Part shown: positions 1 through 7,353 of the stretch, one piece after another
Position numbering within the stretch: position 1 is the stretch's first letter
Layout: each line of letters begins with the position of its first letter
NCBI RefSeq assembly: GCF_000198775.1
Contig: NC_014722.1
Location: forward strand, 1,471,629 to 1,535,628
Direction of reading: 5' to 3'
From: Mycetohabitans rhizoxinica HKI 454
GTDB taxonomy: Bacteria; Pseudomonadota; Gammaproteobacteria; Burkholderiales; Burkholderiaceae
DNA: 64,000 nucleotides
Made by a program: the position numbers and the translations under genes
Notes under the pieces: generated by a model
What the model was told of the DNA's origin: nothing
What the model saw: only the letters and a program-made list of their open reading frames with translations
The model's database searches: none

Positions 1-1
1 C

Positions 2-280
2 ATGATAATCAGTTTTCGGCACAAAGGGCTTGAAGCCTTGTTTCGCGAGGATTCCACGCGAGGTGTGCAAGCAGCCCACGCGGCCAAACTCCGCCGCATC
101 TTGGCTGCGCTCAACGCTGCCTGTTCGCCGCGAGAATTGGATCAGCCCGGCTATAAATTGCATCTCCTGAAAGGAGACATGAAAGAGCACTGGTCAATAT
201 GGATCAACGGTAACTGGCGCGTCACCTTCCGATTCATCGGTGTTGACGTTGAGCTGGTCGATTACCAAGACTATCATTAA
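2..280 (+). CDS. higB: HigB-type toxin (type II toxin-antitoxin, RelE/ParE superfamily)
   Basis: The 92-residue basic protein has the fold pattern of HigB-type killer proteins: an N-terminal helix pair, then the strands around KLHLLKGDMKEHWSIWING and a C-terminal WRVTFRF segment. Proteins of this family are ribosome-dependent mRNA interferases neutralised by HigA. The ATG lies at the second base of the window and the length matches the family, so the gene is probably complete, although its promoter is outside the window. The gene for the matching HigA antitoxin starts 10 bases after its stop codon, in the toxin-first order typical of higBA loci. Confidence 0.88.
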   Translation: MIISFRHKGLEALFREDSTRGVQAAHAAKLRRILAALNAACSPRELDQPGYKLHLLKGDMKEHWSIWINGNWRVTFRFIGVDVELVDYQDYH

Positions 281-290
281 GGATTACGAC

Positions 291-602
291 ATGATGAAGC
301 ATCATCCGCACCCCGGCGAGCTGCTGCGCGAGGACGTGCTGCAACCGCTTGAAATTGACGTGACCGAAGCCGCTGCGCGGCTCGGCTATAACCGCACGTC
401 GCTCTCGCGTGTGCTGAATGGACACTCCGGCATCAGCCCCGATCTTGCCTTGCGCCTGGAACGCGCAGGCGTCAGCACGGCGCGTTTCTGGATGAACCTG
501 CAAACCAATTACGAACTTTGGCAGGCTGAACAGCGCGAACAGCCGCCTGTAAGGCCGTTGCAGTCGAATGACTCCATCCCGGATGCATTAAAAGTGCGAT
601 GA
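291..602 (+). CDS. higA: HigA-type antitoxin (XRE-family helix-turn-helix)
   Basis: This 103-residue protein begins MMKHHPHPGELLREDVL, the signature opening of HigA/VapI antitoxins, followed by an HTH (AAARLGYNRTSLSRVLNG) at about residues 24-42. HigA binds and neutralises HigB and represses the shared promoter. I chose the ATG at 291 because it gives the standard HigA N-terminus and has a purine-rich stretch (aagga) overlapping the toxin stop codon. An upstream in-frame start at 240 would lie inside the toxin gene. The downstream flank carries insertion-sequence debris, so the pair sits at the edge of a rearranged zone. Confidence 0.88.
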   Translation: MMKHHPHPGELLREDVLQPLEIDVTEAAARLGYNRTSLSRVLNGHSGISPDLALRLERAGVSTARFWMNLQTNYELWQAEQREQPPVRPLQSNDSIPDALKVR

Positions 603-655
603 CCTGGTGGCAGGCGGCGCATCCCTCAAGCGTGAGCAATGGCCGGGCAGTATGA

Positions 656-697
656 TTGGTTCGCCTGGCCGATCTAATCGACTGGAATCGGTTGGGT
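656..697 (+). mobile_element. IS5-family transposase scrap (N-terminal piece)
   Basis: About 40 bases encode LVRLADLIDWNRL. The same peptide (LVRLADLIDWDRL) occurs in the truncated IS5 transposase starting at 10914, with nearly the same DNA. Nothing else of the element remains, and the sequence runs straight into a phd-like remnant, so this is a deletion scar. Confidence 0.6.
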
Positions 698-795
698 ACG
701 ACGATGGTCAAGGTCAAACCATCATCATCGAACGCAACCATGTGCCGGTGGCTCGGATCGTGCCCCCCGAGTTGGGGGTAGCCTCAAAACCCTAG
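698..795 (+). pseudogene. Phd/YefM antitoxin C-terminal remnant
   Basis: The frame ending at the TAG at 793-795 reads GQTIIIERNHVPVARIVPP, the conserved 'IxxRNxxPVAxxVP' strand-turn segment of Phd/YefM antitoxins. The N-terminal DNA-binding half is missing and is replaced by the IS5 scrap just upstream. No cognate PIN or RelE toxin follows. This is a dead antitoxin fragment. Confidence 0.55.
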
Positions 796-1275
796 TCACA
801 CCTGATGCGTGGAAACCGTATGTGTTCGGGGAGATAAAAGTTTATGATGTTCACTGTCGCCACGGAGAGATGCTTAAGCCAGAACCCACGGCCACTATTG
901 GTTCCATCCTAGCCTGTCAGCTAGACAAATGGGAGAGCCAGCAGGCGCAAAGCCAGAGCCGTATGGGTGCGTATGGGTCCCACCCCGGCACTTTCCCAGG
1001 GAGAAATTGAAACGTCGCCCATCGGTGGGCGGTGTAAGTAGCAAGGCGGCAGGCCCTCACGGTCAACAGCACCAGATTGCTCAGACCAGCGTCGCATGAG
1101 GGCATGGTGATCGAACCGCGCCAGGGAACTGGTGACCCGGAAATGGCGCCGCTGATGCGATGAAGCTTGGCGCTGTGTAGCACCGCCAGGCTTCATCGCA
1201 TAACAATCGAAGAATGACAATTACCCAAGAATAACTTTATCCCGTGAGGCAACACGTCGGCCAAGCTGCTTGACG
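796..1275. other. No gene recognised
   Basis: About 480 bases between the Phd remnant and the recombinase remnant. Short reading frames exist on both strands, but none shows a motif, a convincing ribosome-binding site or a family I recognise. Given the flanks, it is most likely decayed mobile DNA. Confidence 0.5.
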
Positions 1276-1512
1276 CTATCTAGGCGGCCGAGCAGGGGGT
1301 TCGACCGGATCTTTGTCGCCCCAGTTCATCCAATGGCCGCGCACCGTCCGGTAGGTCTCGAACGTGGTTTTTGTGTCGGTGTAATTGGACAGCCGGGCGC
1401 GCACCGCGTCCAGATCGTTGCGCGCGGCGAGTTGCGCGGTCTCGGGCGCGCCGCGTGGGTGCCGTCGCGCCCGTCTAAGTGCTCGGGCAATATGAGCGCC
1501 TCGGTGTGTCAT
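1276..1512 (-). pseudogene. Tyrosine recombinase/integrase N-terminal remnant
   Basis: The 78-residue minus-strand frame contains LDAVRARLSNYTDTKTTFET followed by a YRTVRGHWMNW segment. This resembles the core-binding (SAM-like) domain of phage or transposon tyrosine recombinases, where such a helix precedes 'TxxxYxxxxxxFxxW'. No catalytic R-H-R-Y domain follows because the frame ends after about 30 more residues. The call rests on one domain pattern, so it is tentative. Confidence 0.45.
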
Positions 1513-1797
1513 TAGCGTTAGATATATAACTTATTGAAAAAGTGCGGCGCGTGCAGCAGCGCACATCCACCCAGTCCGCATTGGGCCGCACCTCTGGCCC
1601 GATTAGGCGGCCACGCCCGCCGACGCGCGCGCTCAAAAAGACTCCGTGACGCCGTCACCGACATTCGCTTTTTATACAAAGGCTCATGTGGCCGCAGGCC
1701 GGTTAGCAAGCATAGTTCAGCCTATAGCCGATCTCGGGCCAGCCGCTTATATTCATCCATTGTTATGGCGCGCACCACATTGTGGCTACCACGTCCG
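1513..1797. other. No gene recognised
   Basis: About 285 bases between the recombinase remnant and the IS5 remnant. Overlapping short frames are present without recognisable motifs. Probably debris from insertion-sequence turnover. Confidence 0.4.
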
Positions 1798-2079
1798 TCC
1801 TGAACAATTAACTTTGCTCTGCGTTTGCCTTTATGTGTCCAATGGCCGGCTCGATCGCACTGCGCCGCCGGATCATTGCCCGCAAGCCTCACGTGATACC
1901 GCGTCGCAAGCCCGGGTGATAGATTTCACACCGTCGATCGCTACGCCCTTGTAGCCGCGATCGACGACCGTGGTCTGCGGTTGCACCTCGCTCAGGATCG
2001 CCGCCTCTCCCTGACTACCAAAGCATCCTTGTGTGTGGTCGTGATCGACACCTTCACGCCAAATTCGTACGGCTTGCAC
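1798..2079 (-). pseudogene. IS5-family transposase remnant with internal deletion
   Basis: On the minus strand, VVDRGYKGVAIDGVK is the typical segment around the second catalytic region of IS5 transposases. It is followed, through stops and frameshifts, by sequence corresponding to RRRSAIEP and GHIK near the C-terminus. The plus-strand stretch at 1800-1825 (cctgaacaattaactttgct) is almost identical to 58880-58900, the end of another IS5 remnant. Relative to that copy the present one lacks the DNA between its tip and the RRRSAIEP region. It cannot encode an active transposase. Confidence 0.65.
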
Positions 2080-2344
2080 GCTTTTCCGTCGTACATGGAC
2101 GCCCCTCGGCTTGCCAAGCTCTCAGTAGTTGACAACGCGAGGTAAAGATTGCACCCGTACATTCGGACTCATATTGTGGCCTTTCGCCACAGTCCCTGAT
2201 GGAATGTGCTGGTTGGCGCCGTAATCGGGTAATCGCAGCAATTTCCCTGATGGGCAGAAAATCGATTTATATAATTTTGCGTATGCTGACGCCGAACGAC
2301 GAAGTCCTAGACAAGGCAGCACTTGGGCCGCTGTTGAATCGCTA

Positions 2345-3097
2345 ATGTCACAATTACCAGACGATCAATTTCCTTTTGCAAGCACCTATCAAAATTTTAT
2401 AAGCCGACTTCCCGAGTTAAATGCGGCCGAGCAAGCTGAACTAATTGTGGAACTAGCGTTTCAGTTGCAATACGGAATCCTCGGCGCTAGTCATGTTAAT
2501 GCAGTAACAACGATCGCTGAATATTATCAAATACTACAGGAATGGGTGCGACGTTTGCCAAAGTTGTACCAAGGTGAGCCGATCGGTGCATTAGCTAATT
2601 CAATGTGGGCGCTAAATGCACAAAGGTTTGAGCACTATGTTGAGCTGCGGGACTTGGCACTATTACTGCCAAATCACCAGTTGGGTAACGCACTACGCTA
2701 CCTGCCGGTCGCGTTGGAGACACTACCGTGGGAACATCACGCGTACGAACTTTCATTGCTTGAAGATGCAGCTCAGCGTGTGATACCTGGACAACGTACA
2801 CTGGTGGCTGTTGGACTGATCAAAGCTGCTCCAGGAGTGGGCGAAGCTTTATCGAAACGGATGTGGCAACTTGCACTGCACCTGCTCGACGGCGGCAATG
2901 AAACGGACATACTCGATGTTTTCCATGAATTGGAAAAAACCGATAGTATATTAGCTCTCGAAGAGAATCCGAGGATAATCTTATATTTGCCAAAACATGC
3001 AAAAACAGAAATTAAGGATTTTATCGAGCGCAACCGAATTAGTCAGGCAATTTGCGATGAGTTATTTACCTACCTTGCACAGCGAACTTACTCGTAA
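2345..3097 (+). CDS. Helical-repeat protein, paralogue of the F-box-like protein at 33469-34818; N-terminus decayed
   Basis: The 250-residue protein aligns along its whole length with roughly residues 205-445 of the minus-strand gene at 33469-34818. Shared landmarks, in order, are a repeated L-x-x-(L/F/V)-P motif (SRLPEL, RRLPKL, LLLPNH, YLPVAL), a 'kRmWQlALhLLDG' helix and a C-terminal 'FIERNRIS'. Homology continues upstream of this ATG: the frame from 2240 reads NFPDGQKIDLYNFAYADAER, matching FPDDEQFELFDFVMAMAQ of the paralogue. A stop at 2222 and an apparent shift near 2240 break it off from the rest of the N-terminus, including the F-box-like part. The surviving reading frame may still be translated from 2345, but the gene is probably a truncated copy. 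Its function is unknown. It is AT-richer than the housekeeping genes and lies in mobile DNA. Confidence 0.65.
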   Translation: MSQLPDDQFPFASTYQNFISRLPELNAAEQAELIVELAFQLQYGILGASHVNAVTTIAEYYQILQEWVRRLPKLYQGEPIGALANSMWALNAQRFEHYVELRDLALLLPNHQLGNALRYLPVALETLPWEHHAYELSLLEDAAQRVIPGQRTLVAVGLIKAAPGVGEALSKRMWQLALHLLDGGNETDILDVFHELEKTDSILALEENPRIILYLPKHAKTEIKDFIERNRISQAICDELFTYLAQRTYS

Positions 3098-3340
3098 CTA
3101 CTGTGATGCTGCTGATAGTTTGTCAGAATCTGAATGGCCAAGACGTGCATCAAGCCCTGAATCGCACCCTCTTGCATGACTAAAATCAAGTCCACATGCG
3201 CTTGCTCGAGGGAATTCCGGAGCGTCACGATCTGCGGCTTACCACCCTCGCTATAGGCGACAGCACAGCCCGTCGGAATCTCCTGGATCCGATCAAACGG
3301 CAGCTCATCCGCTGATGAACCCTTGCATTGCGGTGATGAC

Positions 3341-3361
3341 ACATATAAACTAGTTATATGT
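3341..3361. promoter_or_regulatory. Palindromic operator of the phd-vapC operon
   Basis: The perfect inverted repeat ACATATAA-actag-TTATATGT lies 20 bases before the antitoxin ATG at 3382. Phd/YefM antitoxins bind such AT-rich palindromes over their own promoter, so this is the expected autoregulatory site. The binding role is inferred from position and symmetry. Confidence 0.65.
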
Positions 3362-3381
3362 CTAGTCATTAGGGATCCGCC

Positions 3382-3636
3382 ATGCATGCTTGGCCTGTAC
3401 AAGACGCGAAAGCCCGTTTCAGCGAGCTACTTGACGCCTGTGTCAGTGAGGGGCCACAGTTGGTGACCCGTCGCGGCGCAGAAACAGCCGTGCTGGTGCC
3501 TATCACGGAGTGGAAACGGCTCAACGCCGCCGCACGCCCTTCGCTGAAAGCCTTGCTGTTGTCCGATTTCAGTCGTGGTGACCTTGACTTGCCACAACGT
3601 GGACGGGCGCAGCGTCGCACCACTCTTGCTCTATAA
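3382..3636 (+). CDS. Phd/YefM-family antitoxin
   Basis: An 84-residue protein starting MHAWPVQDAKARFSELLDAC, the classic Phd/YefM N-terminal DNA-binding and dimerisation segment, followed by GPQLVTRRGAETAVLVPITEW (positions 3448-3510). The C-terminal tail from about residue 50 is the toxin-neutralising part. The downstream VapC-type PIN toxin starts 7 bases after the stop codon. The upstream palindrome at 3341-3361 suggests autorepression. The proteins probably form a toxin-antitoxin complex acting on RNA. Confidence 0.87.
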   Translation: MHAWPVQDAKARFSELLDACVSEGPQLVTRRGAETAVLVPITEWKRLNAAARPSLKALLLSDFSRGDLDLPQRGRAQRRTTLAL

Positions 3637-3643
3637 AACCACC

Positions 3644-4048
3644 GTGTTTCTTTTGGATACGAATATTGTTTCTGAGCTTCGCAAACTTCGCCCGCATGGG
3701 GCAGTCGTGTCATGGCTCGAAAGCGTTCCCGACCACGAGCTTTATCTGTCCGCTGTGACACTCGGTGAAATCCAAGCAGGCATCGAAATCACGCGCGAGC
3801 AAGACGCCGACAAGGCATCAGCGATAGAAGCGTGGGCCGATCAAGTCAGCGCGACCTACAATGTCTTGCCCATGGATGCTGCGACCTTCCGGATCTGGGC
3901 AAAGCTGATGCATCGTCAGTCGAACACAGTTTATGAAGACGCCATGATCGCGGCTAGCGCGCTGATGCACAAACTTATCGTCGCCACGAGAAACGTTCGC
4001 GACTTTGAACGCTTTGACGTACCGGTGTTCAACCCATTCGGGAAATGA
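3644..4048 (+). CDS. vapC: VapC-type PIN-domain ribonuclease toxin
   Basis: The PIN domain is complete. It has FLLDTNIVSEL at the N-terminus (first acidic residue), LGEIQAGI in the middle (conserved Glu), YEDAMIAASAL (third acidic residue) and ends with ATRNVRDFERF, a typical PIN C-terminus. The family cleaves specific RNAs, often tRNA, using Mg2+. I chose the GTG at 3644 because the PIN fold should start directly with VFLLDTN. A longer frame from 3575 would overlap the antitoxin gene by 62 bases. The protein has 134 residues, the usual VapC length. Confidence 0.88.
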   Translation: MFLLDTNIVSELRKLRPHGAVVSWLESVPDHELYLSAVTLGEIQAGIEITREQDADKASAIEAWADQVSATYNVLPMDAATFRIWAKLMHRQSNTVYEDAMIAASALMHKLIVATRNVRDFERFDVPVFNPFGK

Positions 4049-4127
4049 GTCTACCTACATCTTGATTTATCGAATTTCCAGAAAGGCCGTGGAAATGCTG
4101 GACTTGGTTTCTACACGTATTTCAAGA

Positions 4128-4160
4128 TGTCGTAGCGCCAGCCATTTAAAAATGTCGTGT
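4128..4160 (+). repeat. Left terminal inverted repeat of the ISNCY element
   Basis: Two atgtcgt motifs at 4128-4134 and 4152-4158 flank the spacer agccattta (4140-4148). The inverted counterpart is at 5722-5756. Confidence 0.65.
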
Positions 4161-5755
4161 TTTGAGGGTTTATCTTTAATGGGTTACAAATCACGCCGTG
4201 TCGAAGAGCGGATCCTGAACGGGCAGGTCACTTACGCCTGTTCCACTGTCCCTGGCAGACCAACGGCCAGGTTTGCGCAGTGGTTGTTGCGCCTGTCTAC
4301 GCCCGGCAAGATTACGTCCTCAATGTCAGCCTGCGTGAACTCGCGCTGTTTCTTCTTACCCGGTTGACGTTCGTTCCGGTTGCTCCGGGTTGAATCGCCC
4401 AAGTGCATTCGAGACGGCGCTTTACCGATCCGGCTGTTATCGCGTTGTGCTTGAATGGCTTGCGCAATTTGCAGCACATGGCTCAAGCGTTTGTGTTCGA
4501 CAACGGCGCCCTGATCGATTTCAGCCAGCCGGTCATACTGCCTGCTGGGCAACACACGGCCGTCGGCTCGAAGCTCAATGCGGCCATCCGGATACTCCCA
4601 CACGTCGATATAGCGGTCGATCAGCTTGCGATTCTCTAGCGTGTCATCCAGCAGGTATATGACGCGGTCGTATTGCACCGTGAGCGACTTCGTTACCTTG
4701 CGCGGCTCGCGCCAGGTGAGCGCCAAATCAAGGCTCTCGTCAAAGCGTAGCGGCCGATGTGCATCGAAATCGCTCTTCGGTGGCTTCGCGAAGCGTACGT
4801 TGTAAGCCGCGATGAAGCAGGGCGCATACGCATTGGCCTGGGCCACCGTGCTGATGCCGCGAAGCCGCATCTCCTTGACCAACCGGTCCTGCAGAGTCAA
4901 ATGCGCGCGCTCAACGCGCCCCTTGGCCGAACTGCTGTTTGCGCAGAACGTATCGATGTTCAACTCGTACATTGCGCGGCCAAAGTGCGTTACCCGGTTT
5001 CCAGTCTTGCCCGGGCTGACATTGCGGAACACGCTTGCCTTGTCGCTGTAGAACGCGCCAGGCTTGCCGTAGCGCTCGATATACACCCGCGTCGCTTCGA
5101 AATAGCTGAACGTCGATTCCGTCGTCGTGAAGTGCAAGTGCATCAGCCGGCTCGTCGCATCGTCCACGTACACTAACAGCGTGCATGAGGGCGCTCGGTC
5201 TTCGAACCACGCATGCTCGCTGCCGTCAATCTGGATTAGCTCGCCCAGGCACGCGCGCCGTGCCCGCGGCTGGTAAAGCTTCGGCGGACGCTGCCGGCGC
5301 GGTATCCACAAGCCGGCCTGTGTCATCAGCCGGCGAACCGTCTCCTTAGCCAGTCCAATGCTGTGGCATTCCCACAACTTCTCGCAGGCCAGTGTTGGCC
5401 CAAAATCGGCGTAGCGCTCGCGGATGAGCGTCAGCGCCCGCCGGGCCAGTTCAGTGTCCAGCTGCCGGTTGCCGGGACGGCCACGCTTGCGCGAGGCTAG
5501 TCCAGCCGCGCCGCATTCCCGGTACCGGATCACGAGTCGTTCGATCTGCCGTACCGTCAGACCTAGCCGCTCAGCTGCACGCCCGGGCTTGAGCCTGCTA
5601 TCGACAACAGCCTGTACCACCTTTAGACGATCCAATTCTCGCATATTCAATGTCACCAGTGCTGCTCGATGCATGGTCGGCTCCGTCATCCCACCAGGAA
5701 CCAGCAAGCATACCGAGGTCCAAACACGACATCTCTAAATGGCTAGAACACGACA
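4129..5755 (-). mobile_element. Complete ISNCY-family insertion sequence (IS1202-like group)
   Basis: The element is bounded by inverted ends. Read inward, the left end is tgtcgt-agcgccagccattta-aaaatgtcgtgtttt and the right end is tgtcgtgttctagccattta-gagatgtcgtgtttgg. Each end carries two direct copies of a TGTCGT motif separated by an 'agccattta' spacer, which looks like a double transposase-binding site. The length is about 1.63 kb with one transposase gene. I could not identify a clean target-site duplication in the flanks. Confidence 0.7.
4232..5707 (-). CDS. ISNCY-family DDE transposase
   Basis: The 491-residue protein has an N-terminal HTH (GRAAERLGLTVRQIERLVIRY, positions 5560-5622), a winged HTH_29-like second region, then an RNase H-like integrase core. 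This core has acidic residues at LIQIDGSEHAWF (first Asp), GAFYSDKASVF (second Asp) and SSAKGRVERAH (Glu). This matches Mu-like/ISNCY transposases that cut and paste the element between its terminal repeats. The reading frame is uninterrupted and both ends are present, so the element may still be mobile. Several in-frame starts exist; MTEPTMHRAAL at 5689 or the ATG before RELDRLK could also be used. Confidence 0.85.
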   Translation of the reverse strand: MLVPGGMTEPTMHRAALVTLNMRELDRLKVVQAVVDSRLKPGRAAERLGLTVRQIERLVIRYRECGAAGLASRKRGRPGNRQLDTELARRALTLIRERYADFGPTLACEKLWECHSIGLAKETVRRLMTQAGLWIPRRQRPPKLYQPRARRACLGELIQIDGSEHAWFEDRAPSCTLLVYVDDATSRLMHLHFTTTESTFSYFEATRVYIERYGKPGAFYSDKASVFRNVSPGKTGNRVTHFGRAMYELNIDTFCANSSSAKGRVERAHLTLQDRLVKEMRLRGISTVAQANAYAPCFIAAYNVRFAKPPKSDFDAHRPLRFDESLDLALTWREPRKVTKSLTVQYDRVIYLLDDTLENRKLIDRYIDVWEYPDGRIELRADGRVLPSRQYDRLAEIDQGAVVEHKRLSHVLQIAQAIQAQRDNSRIGKAPSRMHLGDSTRSNRNERQPGKKKQREFTQADIEDVILPGVDRRNNHCANLAVGLPGTVEQA

Positions 5756-5756
5756 T
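5722..5756 (-). repeat. Right terminal inverted repeat of the ISNCY element
   Basis: Two acgacat motifs (5725-5731 and 5750-5756) flank taaatggct, mirroring the left end. It lies just upstream of the transposase start on the minus strand. Confidence 0.65.
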
Positions 5757-5994
5757 TTCTATAAAGCTATTACACGCTAATAATGCGATAAATCACGTTA
5801 TGTAAACTAATATGCAATGTCCGGCTCGATACACCGCACGGTTATGAGCCGGTTCGGAGCCCGGCGCGAACGTGACACAGATGCACTACACGCGCCGCGG
5901 CATCAACACTTCGTAAGGCATTTACCCACTTTAACACGCCCTGGCGGCTTCACGCTGAGTTCACCACCTGCAGGCCCAGCGGCAGCGCAAAATG
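5757..5994. other. No gene recognised
   Basis: About 240 bases between the ISNCY element and the first AT-rich paralogue fragment. A GC-rich open frame runs through it (from 5817) but joins the AT-rich homologous segment abruptly near 5995, so the upstream part is not native to that gene. This suggests an insertion or deletion boundary. Confidence 0.4.
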
Positions 5995-6310
5995 GTAAAT
6001 TTTGTTTCGACGGCATGATTTACCTTTGCAATAATGAAGAATTAAAACAAAAATTTGGAAATGCACTGACCGAGTTGATGAGAAATTGTACCGCCGGAAA
6101 TAATGCAATCGTTTTCAAAGACAGCATTGCCGAAACGATTCTAATTGGTGGAGTGGATGTTGCCGAACATTTTGTCAGCATGTTTAGCAAAATTCCGTGA
6201 TTAATGAAGGCACACTAGGATTGCATATTGGCATTGGAATGGGCTTACAAATGCCACACATCGATTTCATCGCGTCGCGAGCACGGGTTGTGGGCGCAGC
6301 CGAGACCTAA
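5995..6310 (+). pseudogene. Truncated upstream copy of the AT-rich gene at 6470-7292
   Basis: The segment encodes FDGMIYLCNNEELKQKF, GNNAIVFKDSIAETILIGGV and, after a frame change, LHIGIGMGLQMPHIDFIA. Each matches in order a segment of the neighbouring gene at 6470-7292. The first two thirds of the gene are missing. About 90 bases corresponding to the 'MEFAVGCADYADGVDW' region are also deleted, with a stop at 6198-6200 and a frame change. It ends at the TAA at 6308-6310. It is a dead partial duplicate, and its AT-rich composition differs from the surrounding chromosome. Confidence 0.65.
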
Positions 6311-6469
6311 GCAGATCACAAACGCCCTTGGGAATTGAGGGTATCAAGTAACGGCCTGTAGTTCGCAAGCGAAGTCTAAAATGTGCACTCTTACGGAAAT
6401 TGCTAGCTCCTATTTTTATTTAACCGAGCAACTCAGGCTTATTGCCCACCTATAAAATGGCGGGAGAAA

Positions 6470-7292
6470 ATGAAAGCTGAATTTTATTTTCATGAATTAA
6501 CTGCGCGCTGCATACCGATTGTTACAGATACAATTGCAAGTGAAAAAATTGCGAAAAAGCATGACTTTGAAGTTGTAAATTTTAATGATTTTGATTTTTC
6601 AAATCATCAAAATACTGCACTTATTTTGATTGCAACTTACGAAAGCTATGAAAAATTAAAGTATTTGTGGGACATTTGCAACTCCACGGTGATGCATCTT
6701 TCAATGGTTAAGTCAGACTGTTCGCCACAAACCATTGACTATGCCCTAACCAAACTTTTATCAGTGCGCTTTAATGATGCACTAAAAAGGCGTTCGGATG
6801 CCTATGCAGATATGCTTTCAACGTATTGCGTTGAACTTGGATCACAAGGCGAAAGTATTTTTTGCCAATTTAGTGAAGAAGTTTTGGTTGTAAATAACTC
6901 TGATTGTTTTGACGGCATCCTATTTTTATGCAATAACGCTGATCAAAAAAACAAAATTTCGCACTCTCCTTCAAAAATTTATGGAATGCTGCCCTACCGG
7001 AAACAATCAACTAATCATCAAAGATAATATTGCCAAGAAAATCATAGTGGGCGGCATAGACGTGACAGATAAATATTTGGGTTTATTCGGAAAATTTAAT
7101 CACAACTCTATTGCCATGGAGTTTGCAGTTGGCTGTGCGGATTATGCTGATGGAGTGGATTGGTCAGAAAATGCCTTACTAAACGAAAGTACAGTCGGTG
7201 CTTATATTGGCATTGGGATGGGGATACAGATGCCCCATATTGATTTTATTTCCTCTAAAGCAAAGATAATAAATAGATCCTATGTAGCGTGA
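6470..7292 (+). pseudogene. AT-rich gene of unknown function with one frameshift (aminopeptidase T/NicX-like pattern, tentative)
   Basis: Two overlapping frames (from 6470 and to 7292) make one protein of about 273 residues if one base is removed from the A-run near 6951-6957. The partial copy at 5995-6310 supports this because it reads straight through the same place. The C-terminal half has 'MEFAVG...NESTVGAYIGIGMG...PHIDFI', which resembles the E-[FI]-[AG]-[IV]-G ... H-x-D spacing of M29-type aminopeptidases and the related dihydroxypyridine dioxygenases. The N-terminal half has no pattern I recognise. A ribosome-binding site (gggagaaa) precedes the ATG. Codon use is strongly AT-biased compared with the chromosome, which points to horizontal transfer. 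The enzymatic suggestion is weak. Confidence 0.5.
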
Positions 7293-7353
7293 GAACAGGC
7301 AAAGCTTAAGTTGTAAGATTAAGTGAAACAAGGCGAACGCAACGGAGGTTATC

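Noticed and set aside
3088..3402. Minus-strand open frame of 104 codons (PFDRIQEIPTGCAVAYSEGG...)
   Set aside because: It looks somewhat protein-like but overlaps the convergent end of the repeat protein and the phd promoter. I recognise no family, and no start or ribosome-binding site is convincing.
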